Below, one piece after another: positions 1-7,045 of a stretch of DNA of 19,226 nucleotides. The position numbers and the translations under genes are program-made. The notes beneath the pieces were generated by a model. The model was not told the origin of the DNA and ran no database searches. It worked only from the letters and a program-made list of their open reading frames with translations. The stretch covers positions 1 through 19,226 of the forward strand of contig CAYLZW010000094.1 of the NCBI GenBank assembly GCA_964388085.1, read 5' to 3'. How positions within the stretch are numbered: the first letter of the stretch is position 1; every line of letters begins with the position of its first letter. The DNA is from CAYLZW01 sp964388085 (GTDB lineage: Bacteria; Myxococcota; UBA727; CAYLZW01).

Positions 1-944
1 GCGAGCTGCACGTCGGTCTGCGTGACGCCGTTGATGACGATGAGCAGCACCGTCGCGAGCGACACGCCGAAGGCGCCGAGGAAGGCGTACAGCGTCGCGC
101 CCGCCGGCTGGCCGCCGTTCTCTCGACGACGCAGCGCCATGAAGATGCCGGCGGCGACGCAGAGGATGACGCTCAGGAGCAGCAGCTTGCCGACGAACGG
201 CGACGGCACGTAGTAGGGGTGGAAGCCGCCGTCCACGACGCGGCCCACGGGCTCGAGGGCTCCATCGACGGTGCCGAGCAGCTTCACGCGGTACTCCGCC
301 GTCGTGAACAACTCGACGCCGCGGCCGAGCACGGTGAAGAGGAACGCGGTGACGATGAGCGTACCGGCGCCGACGGCCGTCAGGCCCACGCGCTCCTTCG
401 CCTTCACGAGGAAGAGCAGGCTCAAGATGGCCGCCATCATGCCGGACGCGTAGCCGACGGCGGAGCTGATGACGTGGATCATGATCCACCAGCTCTGCAG
501 CGCGGGCACGAGCGGCTTGATGGTGGCGTCGGTGGTCAGCGACGCGAGGCCGAGCGAGGTGAGGGCCAGGATGAGCGCGAACACGCCCGCCAGCCGGATG
601 CGCCACTTCACCTCGCTGACGAGGTAGACGAGCACCACGCCCCACGCCATGAACACCATGATCTCGTAGAGGTTCGACCACGGCGGGTGCTGCGTGTAGA
701 TGACGAACCACGAGGCGCCGCTGAGCTGAACGTCCTGCGCGCGCTCGACGGCGGCGACCTCGACGAGCCCGGCCTCGTGCCAGCGGAACAGCATGCCGAC
801 GGTCTGCATGACGAAGGCGAGCGCCGTCGTCACGGTGGCCGCCTTGCGCACGCGCGCGCGCTTGCCGGCGAGGTTGAAGATGTAGAGGAAGAGCGCGGCC
901 GCATAGCCGAACGCGCAGATGTTGTAGAACAACGTGCTGCTCAT
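1..944 (-). CDS. ccsA: Cytochrome c biogenesis protein CcsA (ResC-type), 3' end cut by window edge
   Basis: Multi-pass membrane subunit of the System II heme-delivery and cytochrome c synthase complex, partner of ResB. Translation from the ATG at 944-942 stays open to base 1 (314 residues seen). It shows the CcsA signatures PPWSNLYE (residues 87-94) and SWWIMIHV (about 151-158, with His157 expected to handle heme), followed by a small-residue membrane helix containing GYASG. At least seven hydrophobic segments are visible. A GAGGAAG ribosome binding site lies about seven bases before the ATG. It follows resB on the same strand after a gap of about 130 bp, as expected of an operon. The tryptophan-rich WWD motif (typically W-G-x-x-W-x-W-D-x-x-E) is not present in the visible part, so it must lie beyond the window. 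The stretch after residue 175 is longer than in family members I recall and includes extra hydrophobic segments. Family assignment is firm; the C-terminus is unseen. Confidence 0.88.
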   Translation of the reverse strand, partial: MSSTLFYNICAFGYAAALFLYIFNLAGKRARVRKAATVTTALAFVMQTVGMLFRWHEAGLVEVAAVERAQDVQLSGASWFVIYTQHPPWSNLYEIMVFMAWGVVLVYLVSEVKWRIRLAGVFALILALTSLGLASLTTDATIKPLVPALQSWWIMIHVISSAVGYASGMMAAILSLLFLVKAKERVGLTAVGAGTLIVTAFLFTVLGRGVELFTTAEYRVKLLGTVDGALEPVGRVVDGGFHPYYVPSPFVGKLLLLSVILCVAAGIFMALRRRENGGQPAGATLYAFLGAFGVSLATVLLIVINGVTQTDVQL

Positions 945-1073
945 CGTGTCTTCCTCGTCTCTCGCGGGTGGCGCTCCGCCCGCTCCCTCGGTTCAAGCTG
1001 CCCCATCGTAACAAACGCGCTGAGCCGATCTTCTCATTGATCGGCCCGTTGTCCGATGGGCGATATGCACACC

Positions 1074-2660
1074 CTAGCTGCCGCTGTCCGGCTCCTCGGG
1101 GTCCGCCTTCGCGTCGTCCGGCGTCTCCTGCCGCTGCTTTCTGCGCTCCGCGCGCTCGCGGGCGCGCTTCTCGCGGAGCTCCCGGGCCCGGGCGGCCTTG
1201 TCGTCGCCGCTGCCGAACACGCCGACGAGGCGCTCGCGGATCTTGCCGAATTCTTCCTCGAAGGCGTACTGGTGGCGCCTCGCGGCGCCCGCGATGATGA
1301 GCTCGTACTTGCCCTCACCCTTCGGGAGCAGCCGCGCCCAGTAGCGCCGGTGGCTCATGAAGAACGCCATGTACATGCCGAGGAACATGAAGATGAAGCC
1401 GCCGAACACCGCCTCGATGAAGGGCACCTTGCCCACCTGGATGCCGGTGGCGTACTGCTGATCGAAGCCGCGGAAGCCGACGACGTACTCGCCGCGGCGC
1501 ACCTGCGCGTCGAACTCCGGGTAGCTGCGGAAGACGACGAAGGTGGTGATGGCGCCGTCGGGCTTGATCTTCTGCACGCGCACCGCGGCGCCGAGGCCGC
1601 CGTACTCGCGGATGATCTCGACGGGGACGAACGCCGTGCCGTCGGGCATCTGCACTCTGTCGCCGATGGCCACCTTGAACGGCAGCGGGGGCTTCGGGCT
1701 GCCGCGCGGGTGGATGTCGAGCTGCACGAGCTGGTCGCCCGGGATCGGGTTGTAGCTCGCCTGGTAGAACGTGTAGCCGTTGTACTCGAGCGGATCGTTG
1801 ACCTGGATGGTCTTCTCGACGACGGGCTGGCCCGGCAGCGAGGGCTCGAAGATCTTGAGGTCGGACTCGAAGTCCATGGGCGCGCCGTCGATGAACGTCT
1901 TCAGGCGGAAGTCATCGCACTGCACCTCGAAGCCGAGATCGCGCTTGTAGGTGAGGCCGCCGGCGCCGCGCACGCTCACGTAGCGGCTGCGGGAGTCCTC
2001 GACGATCATCATCATGCCGTCGATGCCGAGCGCGGTCGTCGCCATGGAGCCGAACATGATGACCAGCAGCGAGATGTGGACGATGTACACGCCCGTCCGC
2101 GCGAGCTTGTGGCGCTCGTTGAACGCGTAGTAGGTGCCGTCCTTCTCCTCGTGGAAGCACTTGTCCTTCGGGAACAACAGCCCGATGACCGAGAGCGCGC
2201 GCTCTTTGTCCTTCTCGTCGATGGTGGTCTGGTAGCGATGCCGGATGCCGCGCAGCTGGTCGTCGGCGAGCAGGCGGCGCGGGTTCTTGATGTCGATCCA
2301 AATGCGCGGCAGGCGCTCGATGGAGCAGGCGGTCAGGTTCAGCGCGAGCAGCAGGATGAGGACGCCGAACCACCAGGAGTGGAACACGTCGTTCAGCTCG
2401 AGGAAGGTGAAGGTCTCGAGCTTCCAGCGCGCCGAGGCCCAGGCCGCGCGGTGCTCCTCGAGCGTCAGCGTCTGGTCGTAGAACATGCCGACGACGCAAC
2501 CGGCCGCGAGCAGGATGAGGATGATGACCGTGAGGCGCAGCGAGCAGAAGAAGCGCCAGAACCAGCGATACGTCCTCGTCACCACGCCGGCATCGCCGCC
2601 TGCCTTCGGCTCGATCACGGCGCCTTCGGGGTCGAGCTCGTCGGGGTTCGTCACAGCCAT
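1074..2660 (-). CDS. resB: Cytochrome c biogenesis protein ResB (Ccs1/CcsB family)
   Basis: 528-residue membrane protein of System II cytochrome c maturation, working with CcsA to deliver heme to apocytochromes at the outer face of the cytoplasmic membrane. Visible layout: hydrophobic helix 1 at about 41-60, helix 2 at about 97-112 after the FHSWWF segment, helix 3 at about 189-209 containing VYIVHISLL (His195, a conserved family position), a large extracytoplasmic beta-rich domain of about 215-420 with the motif NGYTFYQASYN, and helix 4 at about 430-450. A highly charged Arg/Glu-rich cytoplasmic tail follows (about 485-528). The ATG start has no good ribosome binding site, but translation immediately before TM1 fits the family. 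A -10-like TAGACT lies 37 bases upstream. ccsA follows on the same strand. Confidence 0.93.
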   Translation of the reverse strand: MAVTNPDELDPEGAVIEPKAGGDAGVVTRTYRWFWRFFCSLRLTVIILILLAAGCVVGMFYDQTLTLEEHRAAWASARWKLETFTFLELNDVFHSWWFGVLILLLALNLTACSIERLPRIWIDIKNPRRLLADDQLRGIRHRYQTTIDEKDKERALSVIGLLFPKDKCFHEEKDGTYYAFNERHKLARTGVYIVHISLLVIMFGSMATTALGIDGMMMIVEDSRSRYVSVRGAGGLTYKRDLGFEVQCDDFRLKTFIDGAPMDFESDLKIFEPSLPGQPVVEKTIQVNDPLEYNGYTFYQASYNPIPGDQLVQLDIHPRGSPKPPLPFKVAIGDRVQMPDGTAFVPVEIIREYGGLGAAVRVQKIKPDGAITTFVVFRSYPEFDAQVRRGEYVVGFRGFDQQYATGIQVGKVPFIEAVFGGFIFMFLGMYMAFFMSHRRYWARLLPKGEGKYELIIAGAARRHQYAFEEEFGKIRERLVGVFGSGDDKAARARELREKRARERAERRKQRQETPDDAKADPEEPDSGS

Positions 2661-2697
2661 CGCTACCGTCGCCCTCTTGCAGTGCCGTCAGCGGCCG

Positions 2698-2703
2698 AGT
2701 CTA
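2698..2703 (-). promoter_or_regulatory. Possible -10 element upstream of resB
   Basis: On the minus strand the sequence reads GTGCGCTAGACT. TAGACT matches the TAnnnT pattern of a -10 box and ends 37 bases before the resB ATG. No convincing -35 hexamer is seen at 16-18 bp. The same GC-CTAG context recurs before other genes in the window, which is the main reason to list it. Confidence 0.3.
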
Positions 2704-2836
2704 GCGCACCTGGTCGACAGCATGGTCTCCGCCGGCAGCGCGCCGAAGTCCGTCATCCGACCGAGGGCGCGCCGTGGAACGCCTGAGACGCGCAGGCTAG
2801 CAACACCGCGCCCGTGCTGCCGCCGTCGTGGACTGC

Positions 2837-3316
2837 TCAAGGCTTCACGCTCCAGTGGCGGATCTTCTCGAGCTTCTCCTCGTACACGAAGGGGCGCAGC
2901 GACGGGCTGGCCTCGGTGTGACAGCGCGTGCAGGTCTTCGCGTCGGGCGTCGTGAGGAACAGCTTCTCGCGCAGCTCCGCGTCACGCATGACCCAGCTCT
3001 CGGAGTACCAGCGGCCGGCGCCGTGACAGGTCTCGCACTGGACGCCCTGCAGCGCCGGGTCCATGTCGTCGCTGACCATGGTGTGGCACTGCGTGCAGCG
3101 CGCGTCCTGGCGCTCGCGCTCGGACAGCGCCTCCATGGCGCCCGCGTGCGGACCGGCCGCCCAGACCTTGAACTCCTCCTGGTGGCAGCTCCGGCAGCGC
3201 TCGGCGCCGACGAAGTCGTGCTCGGCGACGCCCCCCGCGCGCGCGTCGGACTCACCGACGACGACGAGAGCGGTGGCGGCGCACAGGGCGAGGACGGGAA
3301 GCGCGAACGACCTCAT
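2837..3316 (-). CDS. Secreted tetraheme c-type cytochrome (cytochrome c554-like)
   Basis: 159-residue exported multiheme cytochrome. The start was set at the ATG at 3316-3314 because a clean Sec signal peptide begins there (MRS, a hydrophobic core at about 4-20, and an Ala-x-Ala cleavage site near residue 27). In-frame sequence further upstream is basic, has no membrane character and runs through the 13-bp repeats. Four CXXCH heme motifs are visible: CRSCH 41-45, CTQCH 74-78, CETCH 94-98 and CTRCH 129-133. Additional His residues (for example His57 and His154) could serve as distal ligands. The VGAERCRSCHQEEF opening resembles the cytochrome c554 type of electron carrier. The gene lies upstream of resB and ccsA on the same strand, so it is a plausible client of that heme-attachment machinery. 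The electron donor and acceptor cannot be deduced. Confidence 0.88.
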   Translation of the reverse strand: MRSFALPVLALCAATALVVVGESDARAGGVAEHDFVGAERCRSCHQEEFKVWAAGPHAGAMEALSERERQDARCTQCHTMVSDDMDPALQGVQCETCHGAGRWYSESWVMRDAELREKLFLTTPDAKTCTRCHTEASPSLRPFVYEEKLEKIRHWSVKP

Positions 3317-3375
3317 GGGCGCGGACCCTATCCCAAAGAAGCGGCGAGGTGCGAGGGCTGCGTGGCAGCGCGGGC

Positions 3376-3414
3376 GACAGATGCGGGAGACAGATGCGGG
3401 AGACAGATGCGGGC
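3376..3414. repeat. Three tandem copies of a 13-bp unit
   Basis: The unit GACAGATGCGGGA occurs three times head to tail; the third copy differs only in its last base. A poorer, shortened version may precede it at about 3363-3375. It sits between the divergent starts of the cytochrome gene (minus strand, ATG at 3316) and coaE (plus strand, ATG at 3473). It could be a simple duplication or spaced operator sites for either promoter. Thirteen bp is a little over one helical turn. There is no spacer structure, so it is not a CRISPR. Confidence 0.85.
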
Positions 3415-3472
3415 GAATGGGTAACGGCTGAGGACGTTGAACCATTCAGCGTCGTGCGCGAACGTACAGCCC

Positions 3473-4087
3473 ATGGATCTCATCGGGCTCACGGGCGGCA
3501 TCGCGAGCGGCAAGAGCACGGTGGCGCGCATGCTGCGGCGAGCGGGCGTGCCCGTCATCGACGCGGATCAGCTCGCGCGCGACGCCGTGGCGCCCGGCAG
3601 CGAAGGGCTGGCCGAGGTCGTCGCGCGCTTTGGCGCGGAGATCCTCGACGAGCGCGGCCAGCTCGATCGCAAGAAGCTCGGCCAGCGCGTGTTCGCCGAC
3701 GATGAGGCGCGGCGGGCGCTGAACGCCATCGTGCACCCGCGCGTCGCGCTGCTGGCCGCGGAGCGGGCACGAGCGCTCGCCGCCGAGGGGCACGCGCGCG
3801 CGGTCTACGAGGTGCCGCTGTTGTTCGAGAACAACCTCGACAAGGCCATGCAGGCGAGCGTGCTGGTCGCGGTCCCCGACGAGGTGCAGCTCGAGCGCCT
3901 GATGGCGCGGGACCAGTCGAGCGAGGCGTCGGCCCGCGCGCGCATCGCGGCCCAGATGCCCCAGGACGAGAAACGCCGCCGCGCGACCTATGTGGTCGAC
4001 AACGGCGGCGCGCTCTCGGAGACCGCTCGTCAGCTCCGCGCGGTCTGGCGAGACCTCACGGGCGACGACGTCCCCTTCGTGCCGTGA
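3473..4087 (+). CDS. coaE: Dephospho-CoA kinase
   Basis: Cytosolic kinase that phosphorylates dephospho-CoA in the last step of coenzyme A synthesis. 204 residues, normal for the family. The P-loop G8-G-I-A-S-G13-K14-S15 is at the N-terminus, followed by the VIDAD segment (28-32) that contacts substrate. The family signature VYEVPLLFENNLDK starts near residue 111, and the lid and C-terminal helix contain the usual RIAAQMP segment. The ATG at 3473 was chosen because it places the P-loop at the usual distance from the N-terminus; an in-frame TTG at 3437 would add twelve unconserved residues. No strong ribosome binding site is seen. The gene is divergent from the tetraheme cytochrome gene and convergent with the PEGA gene, with only 10 bp between the two stop codons. 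Confidence 0.95.
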   Translation: MDLIGLTGGIASGKSTVARMLRRAGVPVIDADQLARDAVAPGSEGLAEVVARFGAEILDERGQLDRKKLGQRVFADDEARRALNAIVHPRVALLAAERARALAAEGHARAVYEVPLLFENNLDKAMQASVLVAVPDEVQLERLMARDQSSEASARARIAAQMPQDEKRRRATYVVDNGGALSETARQLRAVWRDLTGDDVPFVP

Positions 4088-4097
4088 GCGGGCAGGC

Positions 4098-4997
4098 TCA
4101 GCGCGTCGCGACGACGGGCACGAGCGGCAGGCGGCCGGTCAGCGCCGGCTCCTCGGCGGCGGGCTCCGGCTCGGACATGAGCTCGTTGTCGAGGTAGAGC
4201 AGCACGGCGCCGCCGAGCACGAGGCCCGCGCCGGTGCCGAACAGGCCGATGCCGAGCGGGCCCTGATCGGGGTCGCCGGGGGTGGTCAGCACGACGGCGC
4301 CGGCGATGAGGCCGAGGGTGCCGAGCCCGAGGCCGGCCCAGCCGGTCACCGTCATCCACGTCCAGTCGGCGCCGGTGGTGGCGGCGACGTCCGCGGTGGT
4401 GCTGCCCTCGGCGCTCGCGCTCGCGTCGGCCGAGGCGTCGCCGCTCTTCTCCGTCGTCGAGGACACCGCCGCGGCCTCTTCGGGCAGGTTCAGGTTCAGG
4501 TTCAGGAGGCCGCCCGCGTCGAGGTTGAAGGTGACGGACTTCTCGCGGCCGTCGAGGACGATCTTCAGCTCGTGCGTGCCGGGCGGCACCTGCAGGTCGA
4601 CGGCCGGGGTGGTCTTGCCCGTGTCCTTGCCGTCGATGAAGATCTGCGCACCGGAGGGGGTCGATGACAGCGACAGGGAGCCGGTGGTCGCCTCGGCGGG
4701 CTCCGCGGCGGGCTCCTCCTGAGGCGCGGCGTCGCTAGGCGCTGGCTCGGCGGGCGTCTCGGCGGCGGGGGGCGCCTCGGCCGGCGTCGCCGGCGCGGCG
4801 GGGGCCTCGGCAGCGTCGGGCGCGGCGGCAGGCGGGGCGTCCGGGACCGGAGCGGGCGCGGGCGCAGGCGCGGGGGCCGGCGCGGGCGCGGGCGCGGGCG
4901 TGGGAGCGGGCGCCGGCTCGGGCGCGGTCCCCTGGGCGAACGCCATGGAGCTCGTGAGGGTCAGGAGGGTGACGAGGAGCGCGGGTCGCAACTTCAT
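4098..4997 (-). CDS. PEGA-domain protein with Pro-Ala-rich linker and two C-terminal membrane helices
   Basis: 299 residues from the ATG at 4997-4995, supported by GGAGCGGAA just upstream and by a signal peptide (KLR, hydrophobic core, AFA|Q cleavage near residue 21). Residues 25-104 are a low-complexity Pro/Ala/Glu linker that includes an uninterrupted PA dipeptide run. A PEGA beta-sandwich domain follows at about 106-165, with TPSGAQIFIDGKDTGKTTP as its hallmark. After a Ser/Ala-rich stretch come two hydrophobic helices (about 217-237 and 247-268) and an acidic tail. PEGA domains are commonly found in surface or envelope proteins and probably bind partners or carbohydrate. The linker looks long enough to span part of the periplasm. 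The exact function is unknown. A longer reading from 5144 adds an Arg-rich non-signal sequence and is less likely. Confidence 0.85.
   Translation of the reverse strand: MKLRPALLVTLLTLTSSMAFAQGTAPEPAPAPTPAPAPAPAPAPAPAPAPVPDAPPAAAPDAAEAPAAPATPAEAPPAAETPAEPAPSDAAPQEEPAAEPAEATTGSLSLSSTPSGAQIFIDGKDTGKTTPAVDLQVPPGTHELKIVLDGREKSVTFNLDAGGLLNLNLNLPEEAAAVSSTTEKSGDASADASASAEGSTTADVAATTGADWTWMTVTGWAGLGLGTLGLIAGAVVLTTPGDPDQGPLGIGLFGTGAGLVLGGAVLLYLDNELMSEPEPAAEEPALTGRLPLVPVVATR
4485..4506. repeat. Short 6-bp tandem repeat inside the PEGA gene
   Basis: CAGGTT repeats three times and continues as CAGG. On the coding (minus) strand this gives alternating Leu-Asn (LNLNLNL) at the end of the PEGA domain. A six-base unit keeps frame, so copy-number change would lengthen or shorten one beta strand without truncating the protein. 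Confidence 0.8.
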
Positions 4998-5227
4998 GGG
5001 TTCCGCTCCATCTCGCGCGGCGAGGCAGCGCGAGCGGCAAGAATGAATCTCGTCGTCCGCGGCGGCCCGCGAGCGTCCTCGCGTTCGTGGCGCGAGCGAG
5101 ACATGTCTTTCGGGCGCGGACAGTACACGCGCTCCGGGCTGCAAACAACGCCAACGACCGCTTGCGCGGGCGTTCTACCTTGCGCCCGGGGGGGTCCCTC
5201 TGGGAGCCTGCGCGGCACGGAGGGATG

Positions 5228-6430
5228 ATGGCCGACGACGACAGCGCTCCCTCGAACGGCACCGCGGGCCGCGCCGCCAAGAAGCGAGCGCGCCGCGCGC
5301 CGCAGAAGAAGGGTGCCGAGCTCGAGCACGCCTTCCTCACCGGCTACCCCGGCTTCATCGGCAAGCGCCTCGCCCGCCGCCTGCTCGCCGAGCACCCGCG
5401 CGCTCGCTTGAGCCTGCTCGTGCAGGACAAGTTTCGCCAGGACGCCGAGGCCTACGTCTCGGCGCTGCCCGCCGAGCAGAGCGCGCGCGTGAAGCTCTAC
5501 ACCGGTGACGTCGCCAAGATGGATCTCGGCCTGAGCGGGCCCGAGATCGAGGAGCTCACCACCCAGGTGACACACGTCTTCCATCTCGCGGCCGTGCAGT
5601 ACCTCGGCGTGCCCGCGGACGAGGCCGAGCGCGTCAACGTCGGCGGCACGCGCAACATGCTCATGCTCGCGCGCGAGCTCGGGCGCCTCGTCCGCTTCGT
5701 GCACTTCTCCACCTGTTACGTGTCGGGCGATCGCATCGGCGTCATCACCGAGGACGAGCTCGACGAGGGCCAGGCGTTCCGAAACCACTACGAGTCGACC
5801 AAGCTGCGCGCGGAGAAGCTCGTGCGCCAGGCCATGGATGCGCTGCCCATCACCGTGTTGCGCCCGTCCATCGTCATCGGTGACTCGCGTACCGGCGAGA
5901 TCGATCGCTTCGACGGCATCTACGCCATGGGTATCCTCATCGTCACGAGCCCCATCTCGGTGCCGCTGCCGCTGCCCGGCTCCGGCGTCGCGCCGCTGAA
6001 CCTCGTGCCCGTCGACTTCGTCACCAAGGCGACGCTGCACCTCGCGCTCGACCCGAAGGCCGAGGGCGGCACCTTCCACCTCGTCGATCCGAACCCGCTC
6101 TCGAGCCGTCACGTGTACGAGCTCATCGCCAAGCGCGCGGGCAAGAAGCTGCCGAAGGTCACGCTCAGCTACGGCATCGCCAAGCGCATCCTGCGCATGC
6201 CCCTCGTGGAGCGCTTCTCGCGCGTGCAGGTACAGGCGCTCGACTACCTGAACCACCTCGCCATCTACAACTGCGGCAACACGCTCACGGCGCTCGAGGG
6301 CACGGGCATCCTCTGCCCGCGCTTCGACACGTACGTCGACGCGCTCATCTCCTACGTGCGTGAGTCCATCCGCAAGGATCGACCCCGGCGCGGGCCGCGG
6401 CGGCGCACGGCCGATCCCCTCGACGTGTGA
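5228..6430 (+). CDS. Extended SDR-family NAD(P)-dependent reductase
   Basis: 400 residues. Residues 1-30 are an unconserved, Lys/Arg-rich N-terminal extension. A Rossmann fold then begins with the nucleotide-binding motif G39-Y-P-G42-F-I-G45. The central VFHLAAVQ segment, the S161/T162 region in HFSTCYVSG and the catalytic pair Y188-x3-K192 (YESTK) mark an atypical or extended short-chain dehydrogenase of the NAD-binding type found in fatty acyl-CoA and thioester reductases. The reduced substrate cannot be told from sequence; an acyl-CoA, acyl carrier thioester or nucleotide sugar are possible. Two consecutive ATGs (5225 and 5228) follow a GGAGGG ribosome binding site. The second was chosen for its better spacing, and one extra Met is the only difference. 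A small unrecognised gene starts 11 bp after the stop. Confidence 0.85.
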   Translation: MADDDSAPSNGTAGRAAKKRARRAPQKKGAELEHAFLTGYPGFIGKRLARRLLAEHPRARLSLLVQDKFRQDAEAYVSALPAEQSARVKLYTGDVAKMDLGLSGPEIEELTTQVTHVFHLAAVQYLGVPADEAERVNVGGTRNMLMLARELGRLVRFVHFSTCYVSGDRIGVITEDELDEGQAFRNHYESTKLRAEKLVRQAMDALPITVLRPSIVIGDSRTGEIDRFDGIYAMGILIVTSPISVPLPLPGSGVAPLNLVPVDFVTKATLHLALDPKAEGGTFHLVDPNPLSSRHVYELIAKRAGKKLPKVTLSYGIAKRILRMPLVERFSRVQVQALDYLNHLAIYNCGNTLTALEGTGILCPRFDTYVDALISYVRESIRKDRPRRGPRRRTADPLDV

Positions 6431-6441
6431 CGACGTGAGCC

Positions 6442-6891
6442 ATGGGCGACGTGAACCCGACCCCGAGCGCGCATGCCCGCGTCGTGAAGCGGCGGCTCAC
6501 CGGCCCCGTGTTGCCGGGTCACGTCGCCGAGGCGCGCCGCCGGCTGCACGCGAGCCCGAACGCCATCTCCGACGACCAGCTCGCGCGGGTGCTGTGGGTC
6601 GCGCGCGCCCTGCCCGCTGCGCTCGACGTGCTCGCCGACACGCGCTCCTCACCCGGCCTCGCGGCGGCCCGCCTGTCGTCGGCGGAGGTGCGCCCGGGCG
6701 ACGGCACCCCCGGCCCGCTGCTCGCCCTCGCGGTGCTGAGCGACGGCGACGAGCTGCAGGTGCGCTTTGTGCCCGCGACCGACACGGCGGCGCCGTCCGT
6801 CGCCATGGTGGTGTGGCAGCTGTCGGCAAAGGTCGCAGACGACGCCGGCCCGCCGGTGATTCATCGCTTCGTCCATGGTCCGCGGCGCTGA
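6442..6891 (+). CDS. Unrecognised 149-residue protein
   Basis: I do not recognise this family. The frame is supported by consistent G/C in third codon positions and by its position only 11 bp after the SDR stop, which suggests co-transcription. The ribosome binding site is weak. The product has a basic N-terminus (residues 11-35), no cysteine, no signal peptide and no membrane helix. A helical middle (about 40-75) is followed by an alternating hydrophobic, beta-like C-terminal half (LLALAVL, LQVRFVP, VAMVVWQL). It is probably a small soluble cytoplasmic protein. Alternative frames over the same bases encode Arg/Pro/Ala-rich sequence typical of shadow frames. Confidence 0.6.
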   Translation: MGDVNPTPSAHARVVKRRLTGPVLPGHVAEARRRLHASPNAISDDQLARVLWVARALPAALDVLADTRSSPGLAAARLSSAEVRPGDGTPGPLLALAVLSDGDELQVRFVPATDTAAPSVAMVVWQLSAKVADDAGPPVIHRFVHGPRR

Positions 6892-6914
6892 CTGGCGACG
6901 CCGAGCCGCGCACG

Positions 6915-6945
6915 TTGACTCATAAGGCGCGCGCGCTGCTATGCA
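6915..6945 (+). promoter_or_regulatory. Possible sigma-70-type promoter upstream of the Lon-related protease
   Basis: TTGACT at 6915-6920 and TATGCA at 6940-6945, the latter preceded by TGC (extended -10 type). The 19-bp spacing is longer than ideal. An alternative -10-like TAGCCT is at 7015-7020, in the context GCGCTAGCCT only 25 bases before the GTG start, without a clear -35. Either could drive the protease gene, and neither is proven. Confidence 0.3.
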
Positions 6946-7045
6946 GTCCTGTGCGGCGTTGTCTTGCGCTGCACACCCCGCGCGAGACAGCGCCCCCGCG
7001 GTCTGACTCTGCGCTAGCCTTTGCGCCTTACCCGAGGAGGGGCAC

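Noticed and set aside
1056..2786. A 576-codon plus-strand open frame over resB
   Set aside because: Low-complexity Val/Glu/Ala/His composition and no family motif; resB on the other strand is unambiguous.
3376..3414. CRISPR-like repeats
   Set aside because: The 13-bp units are directly adjacent with no spacers, and there are only three copies.
3317..3445. N-terminal extension of the tetraheme cytochrome to 3445
   Set aside because: It would bury the signal peptide 43 residues in and translate the 13-bp repeats; the internal ATG at 3316 gives a normal exported protein.
5087..5227. Upstream extension of the SDR reading frame from 5087
   Set aside because: The extra 46 or so residues are Arg-rich and unconserved, and a strong ribosome binding site sits at 5219-5224, just before the ATG pair.
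4998..5227. Divergent promoter pair between the PEGA and SDR genes
   Set aside because: 230 bp searched on both strands; TACCTT at 5176 is -10-like but lacks a -35 at proper spacing, and nothing else stands out beyond the two ribosome binding sites.
4994..6256. A 420-codon minus-strand open frame over the SDR gene
   Set aside because: Same shadow composition (His, Arg, Glu, Ala); the plus strand has the SDR nucleotide-binding and YxxxK motifs.
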